From Membranipora membranacea (Eukaryota > Bryozoa > Gymnolaemata > Cheilostomatida > Membraniporidae), in the NCBI GenBank assembly GCA_914767715.1, contig OU612069.1, forward strand, positions 13,327,387 to 13,391,386: a DNA stretch of 64,000 bases, in the 5' to 3' direction. The notes under the pieces are model-generated. The model worked only from the letters and a program-made list of their open reading frames with translations, searched no databases and had not been told where the DNA came from. The position numbers were made by a program, and so were the translations under genes. The stretch's first letter is position 1. Every line of letters begins with the position of its first letter. Of the stretch, positions 1 to 10,690 are shown one piece after another.

Positions 1-53
1 AAATACCTCTCTGCTTGCACTATTTTGCTACCGATATGCAAAAATTTCCGTGG

Positions 54-128
54 TGGGAGGGCGCTTAAGCGCCCCTCCCACACCCTCCCCGCCACGCCTA
101 CGGCGTGTGGATCGGGCTGCGCCCGATC
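54..128. repeat. Cluster of three GC-rich hairpins
   Basis: Three short palindromes follow one another in AT-rich DNA. At 54–81 a GTGGGAGG arm surrounds GCGCTTAAGCGC. At 93–107 CACGCC and GGCGTG flank a 3-base loop. At 110–128 GATCGGGC and GCCCGATC flank TGC. The cluster lies just left of the point (about 185) where similarity to unit B begins, inside what would be intron 3 of TRIM copy 1. It may be the end of a transposable element or a breakpoint sequence; I cannot name a family. Confidence 0.7.
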
Positions 129-189
129 ATTATGCTCATCTCTAAAAAGTCAGTGAGTGAAATTTTTTAGAATATACGCCCCTGCATGT

Positions 190-1645
190 ATATATATATA
201 AATATGTAATATATATATATATGAATATGCAGCTCACCCAAAGCAGAAGAACTTTTTACACTTATCACACATTGCCTGTACTTCATTCTTACAGTTGCTG
301 CATCTTTCATCTACAATGATGTCATAAATAAATCTGAGGGCAAACGCAAGATACAAAGCATGTGTCATAAACAATCTTTAATCTCTAGGAAAATACTTTG
401 GGAGCACTGATTTGGGAATCGTAGAAAATTTCTGGATTCAGATAACTTTGGTAACAATTCCAAGACCAATAGGCCTATTAAGTTACTCGGTGATCTTTGT
501 AAATATGAAACCTACAGTCTTTCTTCTTGCGACCTATTTCTTCTTTTGATTGAACAATTGGTCTTCGGATTTTTCGAAACGCAGTCCACTGGTTGGCAGG
601 GAATCCCTCATCTGAAGTCTTACATACTGCACGACAGAATGGGCATTCAAAGGACTCTCCATCATTGACTAAAGAATCTGTAAATCAATCACCAAATCTA
701 TTCAAATCAATGTGTCAGATCTAGTAGCAATTTGAATTGGGAGGGGGTGGGGTGGTTTTAACATGACAATATAAAAAGATTCTGTTCAGTACTTGACGGG
801 TAGTAATTTGGATTGGTTTAGTGCGGAGTGGTAGGCCATAGATTGAGTTACCTTGTAGCGGCTATAATGTAAACAGTGTAACATACTCTGCACTAAAATG
901 TTCAGAGTAGTTGCAAGTTCTCTAGTTGTGTGATCAATCAGGGAGAATGGTGTGATTGATTAAGCACTTGACCAGTCTGACCTGCCAAGTGCACTTGCGT
1001 TCACTAAAAGTTTCAGACTCAGAGAAAACGGAATAAATGTACTCTCACCTATGCAAATCAAACAGAGTCCGTGTCCACAGGGTAGAATATGAGACTTTCT
1101 ATCATCTTCCATACATATCTCACACTTTGTCTCCGGGATGTTCTCTTTAGCAAGTGCCATCTTCAACTCTGACTCAGCCATTGCTGAAGCAATAAAGTGA
1201 TGAGAGACTCACTCACTTACTTACTTATTTCGGCAGTTTCACTTCATACAAAGATAGCCTTTCTTAACATATCTGTGATTGTCTTGTCTTGGCAAGCTGG
1301 TCATGGCTAGCTAGCAAACCTAGTGCGCCCATGTGAAATGAGCAGGTTTTGAATGCACAAATAGCTTGAAAACAATTTTCCATACAGACAACAACCCGAT
1401 ATGTAAGCTCTACACTCAAACCTTTCCATCTGCATCTGACCTTCCCCATGCTCAGCCAGAACGTGTTATGCACTCTATATACCAATAGAAATTTCAATAT
1501 GCTTTATAGTACACTTACCTTGATTGGTCGAAATGAAAGCAGGTGTGTTGACCCTAGAGAATGAATGAGTGTTCAGTTCAGTATTATACAGCTTAATACA
1601 GTCTTGAGCATATGACTGCAATATTCGTACTGAGTATGTCATATA
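190..1645. repeat. Segmental duplication block 1, unit A
   Basis: Nearly identical to 28,525–30,405. It holds TRIM exons 3–1 and upstream sequence. Unit B carries an extra insertion at about 29,270–29,696. Part of the block (1,049–1,380 and about 1,410–1,620) recurs a third time at 55,570–55,920 and 57,164–57,371. Confidence 0.9.
238..1181 (-). CDS. TRIM-like RING/B-box protein, copy 1 (partial: exons 1–3)
   Basis: Minus-strand exons are 1181–1049, 677–516 and 310–238. Lengths are 133, 162 and 73 bases, and phases and GT–AG sites match copy 2. Exon 1 gives the first RING zinc ligands (CEIC, LPCGHGLCLIC). Exon 2 gives the closing CPFC pair. Exon 3 gives a B-box core (CSNCKNEV...MCDECKKFFCFG). 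Such proteins are usually E3 ubiquitin ligases; that is family knowledge. Exons 4–6 (coiled coil, propeller) would lie left of the window or were lost at the hairpin-rich junction near 185. The start used is the ATG at 1181. A one-base deletion relative to copy 2 puts the upstream ATG available in the other copies out of frame. Intron 1 (678–1048) and intron 2 (311–515) show nothing else. Confidence 0.65.
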
Positions 1646-1872
1646 CACTACAGATTTTGTTCGTGACGAACTAGGTTTTGTTTGGAAGAGTTATATTCCC
1701 AAATTGCTATAGAATTTATTCCATTGACTGTTAGGATAAATAGAGCTGAACCAATAATATAAGGTAACAGTAGCTACTGCAAACACTCAACACTCTCATT
1801 GTTAACATGCTCTATTGTGCAATATTATTCCTGTCACCCAACTTGACAAGGTGTCCATGTTGCCTCAATGGC
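1646..1872 (+). repeat. Left terminal inverted repeat of the CACTA-type element
   Basis: It matches the reverse complement of 5,278–5,492 with scattered substitutions and small indels. Shared landmarks include GACTGTTAGGAT, CAACACTCTCATTGTTAA and GGTGTCCATGTTGCC. Confidence 0.85.
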
Positions 1873-2039
1873 CATGAATTAGGACTACTCAAGATCGACA
1901 TTGCAGACATGACTGCCCAACAAAACCCGGCAGCAGTTGACTGAAGGGGTATCAAATCCAATAATATTAGCTTAGCGATGACCTTGCACTCTATCATAAA
2001 TGGGAGGAGGAGGAGGATAGAGGTTACTCAAAAGTAAGA

Positions 2040-2830
2040 ACTCTCTAACAAAAGTTCAGTCTGAGCTAAAAATTTTAATCGATGCTTGTGGCTTGATATG
2101 GGAATGCACAAGCTACCTTTTCGATTTAATTTTTGGAAGCAGAATTAGAGAAACACCATCATTTCAATCAATCCTCAAGATTATTGCCTATGTAATTAGG
2201 GATAATCTTGATTGGAATGTGATATTGGCACCAGTTTAAACTCAAAGCTATCATTCATTTTTTTGGATTATGAGTTAGTTACATTGTTCTGAAAGCAATC
2301 CTAGAATCATCTCTTTTGGGAAGAGTATGAGGTGGCTCAGTTGATTAGAGCGCCGGACTTCAGCATGCACATGTTAATTGAAGGTCTAGGGTACGAATCC
2401 CACTGCGGTCAATCACCTACTCGTGCATTGGTTGGCCCCTAGATGTGCTTCGACCTGCCTGGAAACAGAGAGCCTCGTCGATAAGGCACTAAGATTTGGC
2501 CGCCCATGCTCCGGGATGTGGCAAGTGATAAGACATATGATTTGAATCATCCTTTTTTGATCAAGACTTAGTTAGGCTTGCCTACAAATCCGTGCAATGT
2601 TTGTTATGTTTGAATTATGCGCTGTGTATCAGTGTTCCCATACAGAAACACCATTAGAATATTAATAACAACAGGGAATCACAATAAAATCAAATATTTC
2701 ATCATATTTTTGATATTCTGTAATTTCAAAGCAGCTTCCATTCAATTACGAAAAAGGCATACCCTTGTTACCTCGATGGCAAGGAATCGCAACACAACAT
2801 GCATTTTATTTTAATGCTGGACCATGCATG
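2040..2830 (+). repeat. Internal repeat of the CACTA-type element, copy 1
   Basis: About 0.5 kb of repeat, split by the SINE at about 2,325–2,535. Landmarks are AAGATTATTGCCTAT, GGAATGTGATATTGGCACC and the stretch around CAACAGGGAATCACAAT. It matches 2,990–3,540 directly and 3,960–4,520 in inverted orientation. Confidence 0.8.
2325..2535 (+). mobile_element. tRNA-derived SINE
   Basis: The head looks like a tRNA gene. A box A-like GTGGCTCAGTTGATTAGAGC is followed by a box B-like GGTACGAATCC near 2,390–2,400, then a non-tRNA body to about 2,535. It interrupts repeat copy 1 of the CACTA-type element; copies 2 and 3 lack it. These internal boxes could recruit RNA polymerase III. Confidence 0.7.
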
Positions 2831-2989
2831 TAAATGTAGTTATGTAATGTTATGAGAATGGCAGCGTAATCCGAGTAATAGAGTGCTGGATCTGCCCTAG
2901 TCTTGTTTTTACAATGTCCGATAGCAGATTGTACCATGCAAGGCGGGCGTGGGCGCTTACAGACGTAATATTAGCTACATACAAGGCTT

Positions 2990-3540
2990 TCAGGCCATCG
3001 CTGGAGGCTTGATATGAGATTTTTCAATTTGGCTAGGAATCCAAAAGCTACCTTTTCTACTGACAAATTATTTTTTGGAAGCTGAATTACAAAAACATCT
3101 TCATTTCAATCCATCGTCAAGATTATTGCCTATATAATAAGGGATAATGTTGATAGGAATGTGATATTGGCACCAGTTTAAACTCAAACGTATCATTCAT
3201 GTCTTTGGATTATGAGCTAGTCACATTGTTTGAAAGCAATCCTAGACTAATCTGTTTGTCAAATAGTAATTTGGGAGTACATAGCCAGATTTGCTTTCAA
3301 ATCCATGCAAAGGTTGCTATGTGTGCAATTTGCACTGTATATCAGCGTTCCTGATACAGAAACAGCATAAGAATATAAATAACAACAGGGAATCACAATC
3401 AAATAAAAATTTTCATCATATTTTGGATATTCTGTAATTTTAAAACAGCTTTCATATAATCACGAACATATATGACAGGCATCTGTGTCACCTCAATAGC
3501 AGGGAATCGCGACACAATATGCGATGTGAATGAAGCGACA
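2990..3540 (+). repeat. Internal repeat of the CACTA-type element, copy 2
   Basis: Direct copy of the 2,040–2,830 repeat without the SINE, so it shows the unit before SINE insertion. Confidence 0.8.
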
Positions 3541-3959
3541 GCAGCTGGTCACCGACAACAAAGGGCGCATAAGAATTATAATGCTAGGGCTTTATGCATT
3601 TCTGGGCCTTGTACCAATTCAAGAGTAGTGCAGCTTTTCAAACACCATTCTTTATCACCCAAAATCACCTACAAAAACTCATGAACTTCAACAGTTGTGT
3701 GCTTATTAGCTACACCACCCTACCCCTGCCCGCCCTCAGATTTCAGTTTTCAATGTTGTATGGTAGAGAAAAAGGTTGCAATAGCAGCACTATTCTCCCT
3801 CTTCATTATATTGTACAAGAAAGCAAATACTTTTGATTCAAAATTCTACTGACAGGCATCAAATTACACCCAATAGTTGAAGCCTGTTGAGATAAATATC
3901 CTGCCCTGATCCCGACTGTTCTTAACAGCTTTTTTTAATTTATTGGTCTATTATCACAC

Positions 3960-4520
3960 CATAAAGGGATATATTTCCGCAATCGATAAGTTTGATCAAA
4001 TTCTTTTATTAAATTTCAGTTTCAGATTTTTGTAACTAAATGTTTGCAAGGCGAATTTTTGGGCAAAATGTTGCAATTACAGGAGAAAATGTATTCAGAA
4101 ATGATTTTTTGATCATGATTCCCTGTTGACATTAATATTCTAATGGTTTTTCTGTATTGGGAACGCTGATATACAGTGCAGATTGCACACATAGCATCCA
4201 TTGCATGGATTTTAAGGCAAAACTGGCAATGTCTTCTCAAATTACTATTTGACAAACAGATTAGTCTAGGATTGCTTTCAGAACAATGTGACTAGCTCAT
4301 AATCCAAAGACATGAATGAAACCGTTGAGTTGAAACTGGCGCCAATATCACATTCCAATCAAGATTATCCCTTATTATATAGGCAATAACTTGAGGATTG
4401 ATCGAAATGAAGATGTCTTTGTAATTCTGCTTCCAAAAACTTGTTTGTGAGTGGATTCCTAGCCAAATCGGAACATCCTATATCAAGCCTCCAGCGGTGG
4501 CCTGAAAGCCTTCTTAGTAG
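3960..4520 (-). repeat. Internal repeat of the CACTA-type element, copy 3 (inverted)
   Basis: Inverted copy of the repeat at 2,990–3,540. For example GGTGCCAATATCACATTCC in one orientation corresponds to the variant at 4,338–4,358. The element interior therefore has two direct copies and one inverted copy. Confidence 0.8.
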
Positions 4521-5138
4521 CTAATACTAAGTCTTTAATCGCCTACGCCCGCCCTGCATGGTACAGTCTGCTATCAGACACTGACAAAACAAGATTTGAG
4601 AGGATCCAGCACTCTGTTAGTCAGAATTGATGCCCTTCACTGACAACTATGAATAGAGGCTTGGCAATGTAGCACTGCAAATCATCTCAACTTTTCTGCA
4701 CGCCTCTTGCAGTGAAAACTTCACCAATATAGCCTAAGACAATCATCACCACCTGAACTCTCGTATTAAAATAAATACAAAGAAAAAGACTGCTCGTAGA
4801 GCAAAAATAGATAAATACAGGCCATCCATGTGTAGAACCACAAAGAGACAAATAACCTTTTCCCTCTAGCTGGTTTGCGATTTGTCACCAAATAAATATT
4901 ACAGGAGTGTATGTATAAATTGACAGGAATATTGACAGATTAATATTGATCTTGTGTCGATCTTGAGTGGCCCAATTCATGAACATTAAAGGTGTAGCTA
5001 GACAAGCCCACGAAATCGCGTGGGGAGGCAATTCCACGTGTTGTTCATGCCAAACCACGCCGTTTGGCATGCTAACGATGTGTCTTTTCAAAGACCAGCA
5101 TGTTCGTGTTGTTAACCACGTTGTGAACCTACGCTTCT

Positions 5139-5216
5139 GTCATTGGCCAGTTGGTACAATAGAGCGTATTTAATTGGTCATTACTCCTTACTCATTGGTC
5201 ATGGCTCATTGGTCAC
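5139..5216 (-). promoter_or_regulatory. CCAAT-box cluster inside the CACTA-type element
   Basis: Read on the minus strand, three GACCAAT motifs and one GGCCAAT lie within 80 bases. An AATTAAATAC stretch is next to them. The layout resembles a promoter, but no transcript is known and the direction is inferred. Confidence 0.35.
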
Positions 5217-5277
5217 TCACTTAGCAATGTTGTCACTTAGACAATTCCACGCATTTCGTGGGCTCATATAGCAAGGC

Positions 5278-5492
5278 CTTAAGGCAACATGGACACCTTG
5301 GAAAGATGGCTGAAAGGGATAATATTGCACAATTAACAATGAGAGTGTTGATTGTTAGCATTTGCTACTATTATCTTAACTTATTGGTACAGCTCTATTC
5401 ATCCTAACAGTCAATGTAATGAATTTTTTAGCAATTTGGGAAGATAACTCTTACAAACAAAACCTTGTTCGTCGCGAACAAAATCTGTAGTG
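5278..5492 (-). repeat. Right terminal inverted repeat of the CACTA-type element
   Basis: Inverted partner of 1,646–1,872. The outer 26 bases differ at one position in the motif GTTCG(T/C)GACGAAC, which is itself palindromic. Confidence 0.85.
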
Positions 5493-8400
5493 ATAAAGCA
5501 ACTTGTTTGATAAAACCATTACTAACATGAAGATAAAAATTCATAATTTAATAAAATAAGAGATATGAGAGCACAAGATGGGAGATAAGGATATCTGTGC
5601 TTGACAAACATCACATGATGAAGTGGTGATCGTGTCTAAGGGTGTAGGACGCGCTCACCAGCCAATGCTGTTCAAAAGCCTGTTATCTGTCATAAGCAGA
5701 TAACCAAGACAAAATTAACAACTACACAAAGACCAATGCAGGTCATTGTCAGGAAGTTATTTGTGATAGCTTGATGTAGGCAATCATGTATCGAAAGAAC
5801 AAATTTTCAATATTTGGCTAATTATCTAGTACGAAATTAATAATACACATGGAACACTGTCTTTTTTCTATATTCCTTGAGTGTAACAACGCTGGGCTAC
5901 GGAAGCACTCACTTTTAGGCCTGTGCTTTTTTTCTTACTTACAGTTTTTTTCAAGGGTTAAACTTGCAATCTGCTATTAAGTATACTTCTTTGTTGAAAC
6001 ATTTATGGTAACTGACTGAATAAATTGGGTTTGTTTATTTACCTATAATTGATATGTTTATTATGGTAATATACACACATATATATGCATATATTATATA
6101 CATATTAGTATGTAAATATACAGAGTTTTTTACACCTAAAGAACTCATTTTTTCTGTGACAAGGCTCAGTTATTTAATAAAACAGTTCTGTGTTATAATT
6201 TTGTGAAATTTACTAACTCTTATCTGGCCTTTGAGCCTCATATTTTGTAGTTATCTTATCTTACCTCAAGCATTCTCTAGTACCATGGTGTGCCTTATAG
6301 CGAGTTATGCTAATTTACTTATCTCATCAGTGTGCGGGTTTTTCTTGTTCCTATTATTCTACATAACCGAAGAGACAAGTCGTCTTATCACAATCCCCAC
6401 CCTCCCGCCTTCAAGTACTACCTTATGCTACTATATTTCTCAGTGTGTGAAGAGTGACTTCGGTGCATGTGTGGTTTGTGCTAAATGTTCCGCCTTTTCT
6501 AAAGTATATAGGCCGAATTTCCTCCTGTAAAGTTCTTGCCCTGCCCATGCTGTTCTCCAGCAACTTACTGTACTTACTTAAACGTTTTAATTCTATAACT
6601 TTTTGGGGGTTAACCAGGATATGGCATATCGGCCCCTATAGCTATCTTGTTAATCATTGAGGTAAGAAAAAATAAATGTTTATATATAATGTTAAACTAT
6701 TGCTAGCCATCTTTGCTCAATGTCAGAAAAGTTATCCTGAATCCTATGATTAACTTTCGTATTCTTCTATTTCTTATTAAATTACAGGTACGACCGATCC
6801 TGCTGGACTATACATTCAGTATTTCGTATATCGTATTTAAGCTCTAAGAGCTAGAAGCCCAATATGTTAAGGTAGCACATATCCATAAGCTTCATCATAG
6901 TCCATCACTAGACTCACACTTTTTGCCAGGGTTGCGAACTATATTTTCAAATGTTTATATGGAAGCTAAGAGTTATACCGCATGTACAATGGAAGGCAAC
7001 TCCCATAAGCTCAAACAATATTTGATTGAGTTGCATGGATCATTTTCAGTACCTGTGATACTGCATATTATTGCAAACCATGCATTAGAATTAATAATTT
7101 CTACAGCCATTATGGTTCTTTCATATGAGCTTGTCGCTATCTTATTGCTCCGCAAATTTTGCAATCAAGATTTAAAGTCATAATCATAGATTTGTATCAC
7201 AAATAAGCTAAGTGACTAGACTAGCCTTGGCTGGGAGTGGGAGGCTAAAACTGAGTCCCTACAAAATCATCTAAGCTTTGACTTCAAGGTTGAAAAATTC
7301 ACCACATACGGTTCGGAAGATCTTCTTTTCTTTTCAACCTTAACAGAAAATCGTTGCAAGTATACTGACTGAGTGAGTTTATTATATCTATGACTGTATT
7401 TAAACATATCACATACCACATTCGAGTCAGTTTACATGATTGATGACAAAATAAAATATCACCTCATATGGTAAACATCAGTGCATGTTTTCTGTTCTTG
7501 GTCGACCTCCTTGCTTCTATTTGGCCAAAAATGAAGAGCATTATTGGACACAAACAACCAAAATCTTTTTGAAGGTGGGGGGGGGGAGGTTAGACCATTA
7601 CGTGCTTCCGATGACTACTACCACATTGACATCTATTTTATACCCCAGGGTATTCAAGTCTCAAACAGTATATGTATGACCGTATGACAGGGCTTTTCAG
7701 TCAACACATTACAATTTGTCTTTCACAAAATTACCCAATAAACTGAAGCTTATCTAATCTAACTATGGAGTCAGATAAATTTGGAGAGCTACCAGATACC
7801 ACCAGCGTATTTATGATGTAATAGAGTCAGATGACGCTTATAAGGGTCAACAATAAGATATGAGAAGCTGTTTATGTGATCTTTATCATCAGGGAAGTAT
7901 ATGTCGTCTTCACCGTCCTACAAGGACATGAAACATTGTTTAATTATCCACTACGAGTTTGCAACAAAATTTGCCTACTTTTAATGTGAAGCAGTCGGGG
8001 GGGGGGGTTAATCAGTAGAGGGAAAGCAACTCCAAAAATATGGGCATTTTGAGAAATCATAATTCACTGTAAGCCTTAGCCAATGTGTTGGCCCTGATTT
8101 ACTGGGTGGAGTGAGTGGCCAGGTCATATGGTACTTTCAGGAAAGTACCTTGGACATTGGCATTGCCTTACTTTTCATAGATTAAAGTACCTTTTTGGGC
8201 TGGCTTCGATTCGTATAATGATTAATATAAAGACCCTGTGCTCACAAGTCCTGCAGCGCCATTGGTAGAGCGTATGCTTAGAGATTTGAGAGTACAATAC
8301 CACAATTGGTCATCCAAAGCAAGGCAATATCAAGGTCAAAAGTACTGAAATTACCATGATGACCTGGCTCTGGCTTTCTACCCAGTCAATCAGAGCCAAC

Positions 8401-8701
8401 ACATTGGCTATGTAAACCCAGGTTGTAATGGAATAATGAAAGTGAAATTCCGAGTGAATTGCTCAACAAGTTGTTTTCTACCAGTCCTACTGGTCTGACA
8501 ACTTTACAATGTGAGGAGTTAAAGTACTGCTTCCACTCAGGCAAATCTGTGCTCATTGAATTCAGTATAGCTAAAATCTAATAGATAACTAATTGAGGCT
8601 ATAATCTTTAATGGGCAAATAATTTGAACCAACGCAAAAATCAGGGTATGAAATTAACTCAATAGTGATAACATCAAAAGTGCCTGTCGGTAACTACATA
8701 G
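5493..8701. repeat. Segmental duplication block 2, unit A (no gene seen)
   Basis: Matches 30,403–33,741 almost throughout. It is AT-rich and contains poly-G tracts near 7,577 and 7,998, an AT microsatellite near 6,075–6,115 and a MITE at 8,077–8,410. Reading frames of up to 99 codons are not conserved between units and look accidental. Both units stop matching at 8,701/33,741. Confidence 0.85.
8077..8410. mobile_element. MITE with TAGCCAATGTGTTGG termini, unit A
   Basis: The left end TAGCCAATGTGTTGGC is mirrored by GCCAACACATTGGCTA at the right end. Inverted similarity runs about 60 bases inward (CTGATT...CTGGGT and ACCCAG...AATCAG). The middle holds the palindrome GGTACTTTC/GAAAGTACC and a tRNA-like stretch at 8,259–8,300. 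A longer copy is at 33,100–33,452. Confidence 0.7.
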
Positions 8702-10690
8702 TGTCAGGCTGGTAAGGTGGGCTTTTGGTTTTACGCCGTTAGTAAATACTAATTTTCTCAGGTTCCTAGCAGGGGTAATATCTCAAAATACAATGTAATA
8801 ATAAGCGTTAAATTCTATGGTCAATTAATACTATTCAACTGTAGTTACTCAAGATAGTTTAACTTAGGGAATTCCCTCCTCAATATTACAAAGGAACTTC
8901 ACGGGGAAACCCTATTGTAACTTCCTTATTATGACGTGGTTAGGAAAGTTTACAAGAATGCGACAAATTATGTATGACCTGTCTATGTTTATGTCTACAC
9001 ACTATGTTAATAAACCAGATTAATATCTCAATTAGTCTATTATGTCAATAATCAAGTGCTTTGTTTAACAAAAGGCAACCCAAAAATAGACTTCGTTCTA
9101 CCGTTCACAGTTCTGAACAGAAAAGGCTACTTGATAGAACTAGGACTATCCTTACCCTGACTTGCGGGGAAATGATACTTCAAAGAATTAGCTATTACTA
9201 TTACATAACATATAATTTGATAGTCTACTTATGATAACAAAATTAAATTTCAGCCTTATAAATAATCACTTTCAATTACATCAAAGGATGACTTTAATTC
9301 AAGCTCTCCAATAGTTATGTTAACTTATTAAAGTATTTGACCCAAGCGAAGCAGTCTCACTTGCCAAAATAAACTGCTTTACGCCCCACTTTAGGTATGC
9401 CAATAAATACCCTGAAGTGCCACCTGCCCGGCTAGAAAATATTAGCCTCTTGCGAATTTTGAATTTATTGAAAACAAAATCAGATGACACTTTAACTTCA
9501 TAAAATTTGAGATATAAATAAATCTTCAAGGTCTTAAAAATAATTGCCTTACAAAATAATACGGTACTTGCTATATTCTAGTGAAGTCTGTTTAGCAATC
9601 TATGCTAGTTCACAGCACTTGAATAATGAGAGTGGTAGGTTTACTGATGAGTGATGGTACTGATATAATCTTGTAGATAATCTTTTATTAATTCTACGCA
9701 ATATCTTGTCGTACTATTTCACCGTAAAGTCTGAAAAGATGTTATAAAAAACAATGGTAAGGCTCTAGAGTCAATTAGCTTGAATTAATATATAAAATAC
9801 GAGCATACATGTATATGCGAAGTATGCAAATACAGAAAGAAATGCTGCAAAGGAGTGTTTACCAAGAGTTTGTGTAAAAACAATATGGTAATAAAAGGAA
9901 AATATCGTACCTTTAGCTCCTTCCAAGTGTGTGCTTTCTTATGATAGTACGTTCTTGATTATGACTTGGAAAATTGTATCTTAAATATTCCAGTCAGAGA
10001 AAATGTAAATACTAGTATTTAAATGTGTACGCAGGGAGAAATAATATAGTACATGATTCTCCTCTGGCACTCGATCGGTAACTGACAGAGGACCGAATTG
10101 ACCCTAGACACTGAGTTCAGAGATGGGCAACATAACAATAGGGACACCAGGCTGACCAGTTCTCTAGACCAATCGCACGATAGCAAGAGGGCACCGAAAC
10201 CAAGATCAAACGAACTCCCACCATTGTCCGAAGACTCCCGCAACACTCACTCCATGCAGCCAGCACTATGCCACTTCATTGTTTCCAAAATGCCTGATTT
10301 AGCAGTTTTAAGGATTAGTGAATGTCATTTTATTATACAATGACAACTCTGACAAACTCATTGATAGATATAATCTACCAAATTACATCTAACAATTGAA
10401 ATAAAACTTCACTCAGACTTAACATAAAATCGTTATCGTTATCTTATCAGCTATCTTTACACTCCCACTTTAATTTTGGGCACAAAAAATTTAAAAAAAT
10501 GAGGCTGATATGCTTACAGAAACCAGAAAACATTTCCAAAAAATTGTGAGATTTACATAAAGCCATAATGCATACAATTGAAACATGATTAAACTATAAT
10601 GAAATATACATAAATCGTAGGTATCCTCATGATAAAAGGTTGAGAATTGCTAATTATAAGCGATGGAAATAAAACAATTTCCACTGACAG
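8702..10690. other. Unit A-specific AT-rich stretch, unidentified
   Basis: This sequence has no counterpart in unit B. It lies downstream (in element orientation) of the BEL/Pao polyprotein, so it probably contains the 3' untranslated region and 3' LTR. I could not define LTR ends, because the 5' LTR is not present for comparison. No convincing gene is seen. Confidence 0.5.

Larger units (their letters stand above)
1646..5492. mobile_element. Non-autonomous CACTA-type (EnSpm/CMC) DNA transposon, 3,847 bp
   Basis: The termini are CACTACAGATTTTG on the left and CAAAATCTGTAGTG on the right. Inverted similarity continues for about 215–227 bases (1,646–1,872 and 5,278–5,492). The element is flanked by ATA at 1,643–1,645 and 5,493–5,495. 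Unit B has a single ATA at the same place (about 30,403–30,405), which is the empty site. CACTA ends plus a 3-bp target duplication are the signature of the CACTA/EnSpm superfamily. No transposase-sized reading frame is present. The interior is made of repeated blocks plus a SINE, so the element probably depends on a transposase supplied elsewhere. Confidence 0.85.

Noticed and set aside
6231-6530. 99-codon plus-strand reading frame
   Set aside because: The matching region of unit B (about 31,150–31,560) does not keep the frame, and the product has no recognisable motif.
8702-10690. LTR of the BEL/Pao element
   Set aside because: Expected here but no pair of repeats can be compared, and I could not identify TG...CA ends with confidence.
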